DNA of 41,536 bases from Betaproteobacteria bacterium (lineage in GTDB: Bacteria > Pseudomonadota > Gammaproteobacteria > Burkholderiales > SG8-41): NCBI GenBank assembly GCA_025363435.1, contig JANYDY010000116.1:1-41536 (forward strand), in the 5' to 3' direction. Shown here piece by piece: positions 34,192-41,536 of this stretch (the first letter of the stretch is position 1; the number at the start of each line of letters is the position of its first letter). Position numbers and translations under genes: made by a program. Under the pieces are notes generated by a model. That model searched no databases. It was not told the DNA's origin and saw only the letters and a program-made list of their open reading frames with translations.

Positions 34192-34508
34192 GATGCGTCG
34201 ATCACTTCGCCGTTGGATTTGAAAAAGCGCACGCGACGGCCATCTTCGAGCACCTTGATGCCGACCCGGTCGGCCTTCTTCGTGGCCGGGTTGAAAATGG
34301 CAATGTTCGAAACGTGCATCGGCATGTCTTTTTCGACGATACCGCCCTGAAGGTTTTTCTGCGGATTCGGCCGCTGGTGCTTTTTGACGCGGTTAACGCC
34401 GTCAACCAGTACGTGATCCGCATCGACGACGCGTGAAACCGCGCCGCGTTTGCCCTTGTCCCTGCCAGTGATGACGATGACGTCGTCACCTTTTTTAATC
34501 TTGCGCAT
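34188..34508 (-). CDS. rplX: 50S ribosomal protein L24
   Basis: An early-assembly protein of 106 aa with a KOW motif. Seen: [35 protein letters not shown], and the end [14 protein letters not shown]. It overlaps rplE by 4 bp and lies 27 bp after rplN. Confidence 0.98.
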   Translation of the reverse strand: MRKIKKGDDVIVITGRDKGKRGAVSRVVDADHVLVDGVNRVKKHQRPNPQKNLQGGIVEKDMPMHVSNIAIFNPATKKADRVGIKVLEDGRRVRFFKSNGEVIDAS

Positions 34509-34535
34509 GCGAATAGTCCCGTTTGTTCTTCGCGC

Positions 34536-34904
34536 TTACAGCACTTCCGGCGCGAGCGACACGATCTTCATGAAACGCTCGTTCCGCAATTCACGCGTGA
34601 CCGGCCCGAAAATACGCGTGCCGATCGGTTCGAGTTTTGCGGTCAGCAGCACGGCGGCATTGCCGTCGAACTTGATGACGGAGCCGTCGGCGCGGCGTAT
34701 TCCTTTTGCCGTGCGCACGACAACAGCGTTGTAAACCTCACCCTTTTTGACGCGGCCGCGCGGCGCCGCATCTTTGATGCTGACCTTGATGACGTCGCCA
34801 ATGCCCGCATAGCGCCGCTTGGAGCCGCCAAGGACCTTGATGCACATCACGGCGCGCGCGCCGGTGTTGTCAGCAACATCCAGAATGGATTGCATCTGTA
34901 TCAT
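34536..34904 (-). CDS. rplN: 50S ribosomal protein L14
   Basis: A large-subunit protein of 122 aa contacting the small subunit. Seen: [40 protein letters not shown]-like strand ([13 protein letters not shown]) and [15 protein letters not shown]. It is the first gene of the spc operon, with a 140 nt leader behind the promoter at 35044-35072. Confidence 0.98.
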   Translation of the reverse strand: MIQMQSILDVADNTGARAVMCIKVLGGSKRRYAGIGDVIKVSIKDAAPRGRVKKGEVYNAVVVRTAKGIRRADGSVIKFDGNAAVLLTAKLEPIGTRIFGPVTRELRNERFMKIVSLAPEVL

Positions 34905-35005
34905 TTTGCTCTCGCTTTAAAGCTGCACCTGCTTCCAACTTGATCCGCGGACTACAACTACATAAGACACTTGCGGTCAGTCTTGGAACCCGTTCGGGTT
35001 TGATT

Positions 35006-35039
35006 GGTTTTTCCGAAGCCTTAAGGCACCGGAAAAGCC
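35006..35039 (-). promoter_or_regulatory. Hairpin at the 5-prime end of the spc leader
   Basis: GGTTTTTCCG (35006-35015) pairs with CGGAAAAGCC (35030-35039), and the inner GCC/GGC closes a TTAA loop. On the minus strand one pair of the outer stem is a mismatch. It begins about where transcription from the promoter should start, so it could protect the mRNA end or be a protein-binding site. Confidence 0.5.
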
Positions 35040-35043
35040 GACG

Positions 35044-35072
35044 ATTTTACGTGAAATCGCCAGCCTGTTCAA
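35044..35072 (-). promoter_or_regulatory. Sigma70 promoter of the spc operon
   Basis: On the minus strand TTGAAC (35067-35072), a 17 bp spacer, and TAAAAT (35044-35049). The -10 matches five of six bases, the -35 four of six. It sits in the only large gap of the S10-spc run, where the spc promoter is known in E. coli. Confidence 0.7.
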
Positions 35073-35106
35073 TACTTTTCGCAACGTATTTCACCTGCCT
35101 TTATCG

Positions 35107-35132
35107 CCGGGGAGGACACCAGACATCCCCGG
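35107..35132 (-). other. GC-rich hairpin after rpsQ
   Basis: CCGGGGA and TCCCCGG form a 7 bp stem with a 12 nt loop, 14 bp after the rpsQ stop. It has no T-run; it may be a partial terminator or an mRNA stabiliser at the end of the S10 operon. Confidence 0.4.
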
Positions 35133-35145
35133 GAGCCCGCAAAAG

Positions 35146-35412
35146 CTAAATTACGCGGGCTTTTTCAACCAGCTTGGCCACCCGCCATGCCTTGGTTTTC
35201 GAAATCGGCCGGCATTCTTCAATGATGACGACGTCACCCATCTTGAACTCGCCTTTTTCGTCATGCGCGTGGTACTTTTGCGAACGCGTCATGATTTTGC
35301 CGTAGAGCGGATGCTTGACGCGGCGCTCGATCAGCACGGTAACGGTTTTGTTCATCTTGTCGCTGACAACGCGCCCCGTCAGCGTACGCTTGTTTGCAGT
35401 GGTTTCGGTCAT
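35146..35412 (-). CDS. rpsQ: 30S ribosomal protein S17
   Basis: A primary 16S rRNA-binding protein of 88 aa. Seen: [41 protein letters not shown] and the end [12 protein letters not shown]. It overlaps rpmC by 4 bp and is the last gene of the S10 part. Confidence 0.98.
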   Translation of the reverse strand: MTETTANKRTLTGRVVSDKMNKTVTVLIERRVKHPLYGKIMTRSQKYHAHDEKGEFKMGDVVIIEECRPISKTKAWRVAKLVEKARVI

Positions 35413-35603
35413 GACTGGCGCACCTTTTCATTGAGCAGGGTGCGCACGCGCGCGATATCCCGGCGCACTTTCCTGATCTGGCTGGTATTGGTCAGCTGTT
35501 GAGTTGCAACCTGCATACGCAGACTGAACTGGGCCTTCAGCAATTCATTGAGTTCCTGCTGCAGATCAGCCGGATTCTTTTCTCTGAGTTCGCTCGCTTT
35601 CAC
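35409..35603 (-). CDS. rpmC: 50S ribosomal protein L29
   Basis: A small helical protein of 64 aa at the tunnel exit, a docking place for trigger factor and SRP. Seen: [38 protein letters not shown] (in parts). The start codon is GTG. It lies 3 bp after rplP and overlaps rpsQ by 4 bp. Confidence 0.97.
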   Translation of the reverse strand: MKASELREKNPADLQQELNELLKAQFSLRMQVATQQLTNTSQIRKVRRDIARVRTLLNEKVRQS

Positions 35604-35606
35604 GAT

Positions 35607-36023
35607 TTAGCCTCCCACCATGCGGTGAACAAACGTCGTCCGCAGCGGCAACTTGGCCGACGCCAGGCGAAACGCCTCGCGTGCATCCGCTTCGGCAACA
35701 CCGTCCATCTCGTACAAAACCTTGCCCGGTACGATTTCCGCAACCCAGTATTCCGGGTTTCCCTTGCCGTTACCCATACGGACTTCGGCAGGTTTTTGCG
35801 AAATCGGCTTATCCGGAAAAATTCGGATCCATATCCGCCCGCCGCGCTTGATATGACGCGTCATCGCGCGGCGCGCCGCCTCGATCTGACGCGCCGTCAG
35901 ACGGCCGCGGGTAAGCGCTTTCAGGCCGAATTCGCCGAAACTCACTTTATTGCCGCGGGTCGCAACGCCTTTGTTGCGGCCCTTCTGTTCCTTGCGGTAT
36001 TTCCTTCTAGCTGGTTGCAGCAT
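35607..36023 (-). CDS. rplP: 50S ribosomal protein L16
   Basis: A large-subunit protein of 138 aa near the A-site tRNA. It starts [19 protein letters not shown] at the ATG at 36023; the longer Arg-rich frame upstream lies within rpsC and is not used. Seen: [40 protein letters not shown]. It overlaps the end of rpsC by 17 bp, longer than other overlaps here, so coupled translation is likely. Confidence 0.98.
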   Translation of the reverse strand: MLQPARRKYRKEQKGRNKGVATRGNKVSFGEFGLKALTRGRLTARQIEAARRAMTRHIKRGGRIWIRIFPDKPISQKPAEVRMGNGKGNPEYWVAEIVPGKVLYEMDGVAEADAREAFRLASAKLPLRTTFVHRMVGG

Positions 36024-36765
36024 TTTTCGCTCCTGACGTCCTTCTCTTGCGCGGCGCTGCCTTCGGCGCTTTCGGCGCTTCCGGTGCCGGCGTGGCGTCG
36101 ACAACTGCCGACGGCGCTGCAATCGCTTGTTCGTGTTTGGTCATGATTTCACCCTTGAACACCCAGACCTTGACGCCGATAATGCCGTAGGTGGTCTTTG
36201 CTTCCGAGGTGCCGTAATCAATGTCGGCACGCAGGGTATGAAGCGGCACGCGACCTTCGCGATACCATTCAGTGCGGGCGATTTCAATGCCGTTCAGCCG
36301 CCCGGCGCTCATGATCTTGATGCCTTGCGCCCCCAAACGCATGGCGTTGGTAATGGCGCGTTTCATCGCGCGACGGAACATGATGCGCTTCTGCAATTGC
36401 TGCGTAATCGAATCAGCAATCAATTGCGCATCGAGCTCGGGTTTACGCACTTCTTCGATGTTGATGTGTACCGGCACCTTCAACAGTTTTTGCAACTGCG
36501 CCTTCAACGACTCGATATCTTCGCCCTTTTTTCCGATAACGACGCCGGGACGCGCGCTGTAAATCGTAATTTTGGCGTTTTTCGCCGGACGTTCGATGAT
36601 GATGCGGCTGACTGCCGCGTGCGCAAGTTTCTGTTTCAGGAACTCGCGAACCTTGATGTCTTCCTGCAGCATGCCCGGGAATGCCTTGCTGTTGGCATAC
36701 CATTTGGACGTCCAGTTGCGCAGCACCGAAAGCCGGAACCCGATCGGATGTATTTTCTGACCCAT
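36007..36765 (-). CDS. rpsC: 30S ribosomal protein S3
   Basis: A small-subunit protein of 252 aa at the mRNA entry. It starts [18 protein letters not shown] at the ATG at 36765. Seen: the KH domain with [19 protein letters not shown], and [18 protein letters not shown]-like stretch ([16 protein letters not shown]). The C-terminal 40 or so residues ([16 protein letters not shown]) are an Ala/Pro/Lys-rich tail longer than that of E. coli. It lies 2 bp behind rplV. Confidence 0.98.
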   Translation of the reverse strand: MGQKIHPIGFRLSVLRNWTSKWYANSKAFPGMLQEDIKVREFLKQKLAHAAVSRIIIERPAKNAKITIYSARPGVVIGKKGEDIESLKAQLQKLLKVPVHINIEEVRKPELDAQLIADSITQQLQKRIMFRRAMKRAITNAMRLGAQGIKIMSAGRLNGIEIARTEWYREGRVPLHTLRADIDYGTSEAKTTYGIIGVKVWVFKGEIMTKHEQAIAAPSAVVDATPAPEAPKAPKAAPRKRRTSGAKNAATS

Positions 36766-36767
36766 AT

Positions 36768-37106
36768 TTATTTCCTTCCGTCGCCGACGCTGAGGTGAAT
36801 GTGGCAACTGTGTTTAAGCACACGTACACCACGGCCCTTGGCGCGCGCGTGGAAACGTTTCAGCACAGGGCCTTTTTCCACGTAAATCCTGGTGACTTTG
36901 AGTTCGTCGATATCCGCACCGTCGTTGTGCTCGGCATTTGCAATCGCCGACTCAAGAACTTTGCGAATAATTGCTGCACCCTTTTTCGGGCTGAACGCCA
37001 GCAGGTTCAGCGCCTGGTCGACGCGCAAACCGCGGATCTGGTCGGCGACAAGACGGCCTTTTTGCGACGACAGCCGCACACCGCTCAATTTTGCAGAAGT
37101 TTCCAT
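36768..37106 (-). CDS. rplV: 50S ribosomal protein L22
   Basis: A large-subunit protein of 112 aa with a loop lining the exit tunnel. Seen: [34 protein letters not shown] and the end [19 protein letters not shown]. It lies 12 bp after rpsS. Confidence 0.98.
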   Translation of the reverse strand: METSAKLSGVRLSSQKGRLVADQIRGLRVDQALNLLAFSPKKGAAIIRKVLESAIANAEHNDGADIDELKVTRIYVEKGPVLKRFHARAKGRGVRVLKHSCHIHLSVGDGRK

Positions 37107-37118
37107 ATTGGGCTTCCG

Positions 37119-37439
37119 TTATTTCTTGGGACCGGCTGCAGCCGGTGCCACGGTGGACTTCTTGTCGGAAGACACGCTGCCTGCTTTCGAATGCCCCTTG
37201 AATGTGCGGGTATGCGAAAACTCGCCAAGCTTGTGACCGACCATGTTTTCCGAAACGTAAACCGGAATGTGCTGCTTGCCGTTATGCACCGCGATGGTCA
37301 AGCCCACAAAATCGGGCAGAACCGTGGAACGGCGCGACCAGGTCTTGATCGGACGTTTGTCGTTGGACGCGCGCGCCGCTTCAACCTTCGCAATCAGGTG
37401 ATAGTCAACGAACGGGCCTTTTTTAATTGAACGTGCCAT
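37119..37439 (-). CDS. rpsS: 30S ribosomal protein S19
   Basis: A small-subunit head protein of 106 aa. Seen: [52 protein letters not shown]. About 14 residues ([17 protein letters not shown]) lie beyond the usual end, forming another Ala/Lys-rich tail. It lies 14 bp after rplB. Confidence 0.98.
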   Translation of the reverse strand: MARSIKKGPFVDYHLIAKVEAARASNDKRPIKTWSRRSTVLPDFVGLTIAVHNGKQHIPVYVSENMVGHKLGEFSHTRTFKGHSKAGSVSSDKKSTVAPAAAGPKK

Positions 37440-37453
37440 ATATTTTTACCTCG

Positions 37454-38293
37454 TTATGCCGCGCTGGACTTGGCGTGACGGCGGCGCACGATCATGCCGT
37501 TGGTGCGCTTGTTGTTGCGCGTGCGATAGCCCTTGGTCAACGTGCCCCACGGGCTCACCGGATGCCGGCCTGCGGCGGTCTTGCCTTCACCGCCGCCATG
37601 CGGATGGTCAATCGGGTTCATGGCAACACCACGCACCGTCGGACGGATACCGCGCCAGCGTTGCGCGCCGGCCTTGCCGATTGAACGCAGGCTGTTTTCT
37701 TCGTTGCCGACCTCACCGATGGTCGCACGGCAATTGACGTGAACCTTGCGGATCTCGCCCGAACGCAAACGCAGCTGCGCGTAATCACCTTCGCGCGCCA
37801 GCAACTGCGCCGAGCCGCCCGCCGCACGCACCAGCTGCGCACCTTTGCCGGGCATCATCTCGATGCAATGGATGGTTGTGCCGACCGGGATATTTCTGAG
37901 CGGCAGCGCGTTGCCGGCTTTGATCGGCGCTTCCGCGCCGCTCTGTAACTGCATGCCGACAACAAGACCCTTCGGCGAAATGATGTAGCGTCGTTCGCCA
38001 TCGGCGTAGCATAACAATGCGATGTTGGCGCTGCGATTCGGATCATGCTCGATCGTTTCAACTTTGGCGACAATACCGTCCTTGTTGCGACGAAAATCGA
38101 TGACGCGGTAATTCTTCTTGTGACCGCCGCCCTGGTGCCGGGTCGTGATGCGACCGAGGTTGTTGCGACCGGCCTTGCGGTTCTTGCTTTCAACCAATGC
38201 GGCATGCGGACGCCCCTTGTGGAGATCCGGGTTGACCACCTTGACCACGGCGCGACGACCGGGTGAGGTCGGTTTGACTTTAATCAGAGCCAT
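37454..38293 (-). CDS. rplB: 50S ribosomal protein L2
   Basis: A large-subunit core protein of 279 aa, needed for the peptidyl transferase centre. Seen: [39 protein letters not shown], and [18 protein letters not shown] with the conserved His. The start overlaps the rplW stop by 1 bp. Confidence 0.99.
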   Translation of the reverse strand: MALIKVKPTSPGRRAVVKVVNPDLHKGRPHAALVESKNRKAGRNNLGRITTRHQGGGHKKNYRVIDFRRNKDGIVAKVETIEHDPNRSANIALLCYADGERRYIISPKGLVVGMQLQSGAEAPIKAGNALPLRNIPVGTTIHCIEMMPGKGAQLVRAAGGSAQLLAREGDYAQLRLRSGEIRKVHVNCRATIGEVGNEENSLRSIGKAGAQRWRGIRPTVRGVAMNPIDHPHGGGEGKTAAGRHPVSPWGTLTKGYRTRNNKRTNGMIVRRRHAKSSAA

Positions 38294-38631
38294 TATTTAG
38301 CCTCCCCTGCCACAAAGTTGATTTCCTGGCCGGACTTGAGCCGGACATAGGCCTTTTTCCAATCCTTGCGGCGACCCATGAAACGGCCGAAGCGCTTTTC
38401 CTTGCCCAGCACATTTGAAACCTGCACGGACACCACTTCGATCTTTTTGTCCTTGGTGCTGAACATCAGTTCGACGGCGGCCTTGATTTCCGGCTTGGTC
38501 GCATCGGTGACGACGCGAAACAGGTACTGGTTGTTTTTCTCGCCGACAAAAGTGCCTTTTTCAGACACCACCGGTGCCAGCAGCACCTTCATCAACCGCT
38601 CGGTATTGCGGATAACGATCGCGGCGGTCAT
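38293..38631 (-). CDS. rplW: 50S ribosomal protein L23
   Basis: A protein of 112 aa at the tunnel exit, docking site for trigger factor and SRP. Seen: [40 protein letters not shown]. The start ATG at 38631 overlaps the rplD stop by 3 bp; an internal Met at 14 would cut the usual betaproteobacterial N-terminus. Confidence 0.97.
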   Translation of the reverse strand: MTAAIVIRNTERLMKVLLAPVVSEKGTFVGEKNNQYLFRVVTDATKPEIKAAVELMFSTKDKKIEVVSVQVSNVLGKEKRFGRFMGRRKDWKKAYVRLKSGQEINFVAGEAK

Positions 38632-39248
38632 TTCAGCAACTCCTCGAATTTCGCCACAGCGTTCTTAGTCAGCAGAACATTGGCATAACGGATCAGGCTG
38701 ACCGGATCGGCGTGCGATGCCGAGACAACATCAACGTTCGGCAGGTTGCGCGACGACAGCTGCAGATTTTCATCAACGGTATCGGTCACGATCAGCACGT
38801 TTTCGAATCCCATGCTCTTGATCTTCTGCGCCAACAACTTGGTCTTCGGCGCATCGACCGTAAACTGGTCAACCACCGAAAGCCGGCCTTCGCGTGCCAG
38901 CTGCGAAAGAATCGAACAAACGCCGGCGCGATACATTTTCTTGTTGAGCTTGTGGCTGAAATTTTCGTCCGGACGGTTCGGGAAGACCTTGCCGCCGCCG
39001 CGCCACAAGGGGCTCGACGTCATACCGGCGCGTGCGCGACCGGTGCCCTTTTGCTTGAACGGCTTCTTGGTCGAGTGCCTGACTTCGCCGCGGTCCTTCT
39101 GCGCGCGTGTGCCGCGACGGCCATTCGCCATATAGGCGGTCACTACCTGGTGTATCAGCGATTCGTTATATTCGCGGCCGAATACTTCATCGGTCGCCGA
39201 CACCTTGGCGCTCGACTGGCCTGCCTGGTCTATCAGTTTGAGCTCCAT
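38628..39248 (-). CDS. rplD: 50S ribosomal protein L4
   Basis: A large-subunit protein of 206 aa; in E. coli it represses the S10 operon. Seen: [32 protein letters not shown] with the tunnel loop, and [20 protein letters not shown]. Two ATGs are adjacent (39251 and 39248); the second fits relatives that start MELKL. It overlaps the rplC stop (TGATG), so it is coupled to rplC. Confidence 0.97.
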   Translation of the reverse strand: MELKLIDQAGQSSAKVSATDEVFGREYNESLIHQVVTAYMANGRRGTRAQKDRGEVRHSTKKPFKQKGTGRARAGMTSSPLWRGGGKVFPNRPDENFSHKLNKKMYRAGVCSILSQLAREGRLSVVDQFTVDAPKTKLLAQKIKSMGFENVLIVTDTVDENLQLSSRNLPNVDVVSASHADPVSLIRYANVLLTKNAVAKFEELLK

Positions 39249-39937
39249 CATTTACCTGCCTTGGCTGGGGCCGCTTTCGCAGCCGGTTTGGCCACTTTTT
39301 GGGCTTTCACGGCCGGATAAACCGTCACATCGCCGTTTTTCGCACCCGGAATCGCACCGCGCACGAGCAGCAGTTGGCGCGCCGCGTCGATACGGACGAT
39401 GACGAGATTCTGCGTCGTGCGTTTGACGTCGCCGAGATGGCCGGACATTTTCTTGCCCGGAAACACGCGGCCCGGGTCCTGCGCCATACCGATCGAGCCC
39501 GGCTTGTTGGTCGACACCGAATTGCCATGGGTCGCGCGGTTCGACGAAAAGTGGTGGCGCTTGATAACACCGGCGTGACCCTTACCGATAGTGGTACCGG
39601 CAACGTCCACTTTTTGTCCGACCTGAAATACATCAACACCGATTACCGCCCCGACCTTCAGGCTTACGGTTTGTTCAGCGGTAACGCGAAATTCCTTGAG
39701 CACCGAGCCAGCTTCAACCGCAGCCTTGGCAAAGTGTCCGGCAGCCGCCTTGTTAACGCGTTTCGCGCGGCGCTTACCGTATGCAACCTGCACCGCGCAA
39801 TAACCGTCCGATTCGGCGGTCTTGATTTGCGTAACGCGGTTGTTCGACACGTCCAGCACTGTTACCGGAATGGAATCACCATCGTCGGTAAACACGCGGG
39901 TCATGCCGATCTTGCGACCGACCAAGCCTAAACTCAT
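39248..39937 (-). CDS. rplC: 50S ribosomal protein L3
   Basis: A large-subunit core protein of 229 aa reaching the peptidyl transferase centre. It starts [16 protein letters not shown] at the ATG at 39937 with AAAGGTGATGAC upstream. Seen: [20 protein letters not shown] and [20 protein letters not shown]. The last 20 residues ([20 protein letters not shown]) are a low-complexity Ala/Lys tail. It is separated from rpsJ by 145 bp. Confidence 0.98.
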   Translation of the reverse strand: MSLGLVGRKIGMTRVFTDDGDSIPVTVLDVSNNRVTQIKTAESDGYCAVQVAYGKRRAKRVNKAAAGHFAKAAVEAGSVLKEFRVTAEQTVSLKVGAVIGVDVFQVGQKVDVAGTTIGKGHAGVIKRHHFSSNRATHGNSVSTNKPGSIGMAQDPGRVFPGKKMSGHLGDVKRTTQNLVIVRIDAARQLLLVRGAIPGAKNGDVTVYPAVKAQKVAKPAAKAAPAKAGK

Positions 39938-40082
39938 GTCATCACCTTTTATTGAGCCCGTTCGCGACATCAAGGCGCATACGGGTGCCGGCTACAATTG
40001 GCCGGCCAATCACTTTATGTTACGCGGGCCATTTATCCGATTTCGGGTCCAACTTTCCGAATCCGGATGCCCAGACTTGATT
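39938..40082 (-). promoter_or_regulatory. rpsJ-rplC spacer with a perfect 14 bp palindrome
   Basis: A 145 bp gap between rpsJ and rplC. ATTGGCCGGCCAAT (39997-40010) is fully symmetric. I see no clear -35/-10 pair. The gap may carry the S10 control region or an operator; this is only position-based reasoning. Confidence 0.35.
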
Positions 40083-40400
40083 TTACAACTTAATTTCTAC
40101 GTCCACACCTGCCGGCAAATCGAGCTTCATCAACGCGTCAACCGTTTTATCGGTCGGGTCGATAATGTCCATCAGACGCAAATGCGTGCGAATTTCAAAC
40201 TGGTCGCGCGAAGTCTTGTTCGCGTGCGGCGAGCGCAGCACGTCAAAACGCTCTTTACGCGTCGGCAACGGCACCGGCCCCTTGACCACTGCGCCGGTAC
40301 GTTTCGCGGTTTCCACGATTTCGAGCGCCGACTGATCGATCAAACGATAGTCGAACGCCTTCAGACGGATACGTATTTTCTGACTTTTCACGGCAGCCAT
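40083..40400 (-). CDS. rpsJ: 30S ribosomal protein S10 (NusE)
   Basis: A small-subunit protein of 105 aa that also acts as NusE in transcription antitermination. Seen: [39 protein letters not shown], and the end [19 protein letters not shown]. It starts 2 bp behind tuf, so it is tied to the str operon in this organism. Confidence 0.98.
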   Translation of the reverse strand: MAAVKSQKIRIRLKAFDYRLIDQSALEIVETAKRTGAVVKGPVPLPTRKERFDVLRSPHANKTSRDQFEIRTHLRLMDIIDPTDKTVDALMKLDLPAGVDVEIKL

Positions 40401-40402
40401 GG

Positions 40403-41536
<1,134 letters not shown>

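Overview
The window is high-GC DNA from what is most likely a betaproteobacterium of the Burkholderiales type. Two things point there. One is the order tuf-rpsJ-(S10)-(spc with secY-infA-rpmJ)-(alpha), with rpsJ placed 2 bp behind tuf and N-termini of RpoA, S8 and SecY of betaproteobacterial style. The other is a large set of Bug/TctC periplasmic receptors, a family greatly expanded in Burkholderiales. No species can be named from the sequence alone.

Region 1 (about 1-25150) is an accessory catabolic region. It holds eight complete Bug-type solute receptors (starts or ends near 823, 3629, 5263, 8001, 13797, 20779, 22007 and 22988). These are interleaved with enzymes acting on carboxylates or aromatic-type intermediates: two MmgE/PrpD proteins, an SDR, a D-2-hydroxyacid dehydrogenase, a cupin, an aldo/keto reductase, a Tat-exported two-subunit molybdenum hydroxylase, an HCCA-isomerase-like protein, a fumarylacetoacetase, an MBL hydrolase, an alpha/beta hydrolase, a Tat-lipoprotein VOC protein and an enolase-superfamily enzyme. 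No TctA/TctB membrane subunits lie in the window, so the receptors are orphans here. The recurring layout is one or two enzymes next to one receptor gene. The minus-strand run cupin-Bug-hydroxyacid dehydrogenase-SDR-Bug-PrpD (5109 to 1) is the clearest operon. MR/MLE enzyme-Bug-Bug (25109 to 22007) is another. AKR-Bug and VOC-Bug are plus-strand pairs.

Region 2 (25154-25721) holds a DUF488 gene broken by a one-base frameshift. It sits just past the terminator that ends the ribosomal operon.

Region 3 (25735-41536, all minus strand) is the ribosomal superoperon. Read in the direction of transcription it runs tuf (cut by the window edge), rpsJ, rplC, rplD, rplW, rplB, rpsS, rplV, rpsC, rplP, rpmC, rpsQ; then after a 241 bp gap with a good sigma70 promoter, rplN, rplX, rplE, rpsN, rpsH, rplF, rplR, rpsE, rpmD, rplO, secY, infA, rpmJ; then after a gap with a perfect TATAAT, rpsM, rpsK, rpsD, rpoA, rplQ and an intrinsic terminator. 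Several of these proteins (L3, S19, S3, L5, L15, L17) carry Ala/Lys/Pro-rich tails, and the L15 tail is very long.

There is no intergenic stretch above 300 bp. I saw no tRNA, rRNA, CRISPR array, insertion sequence or phage gene.
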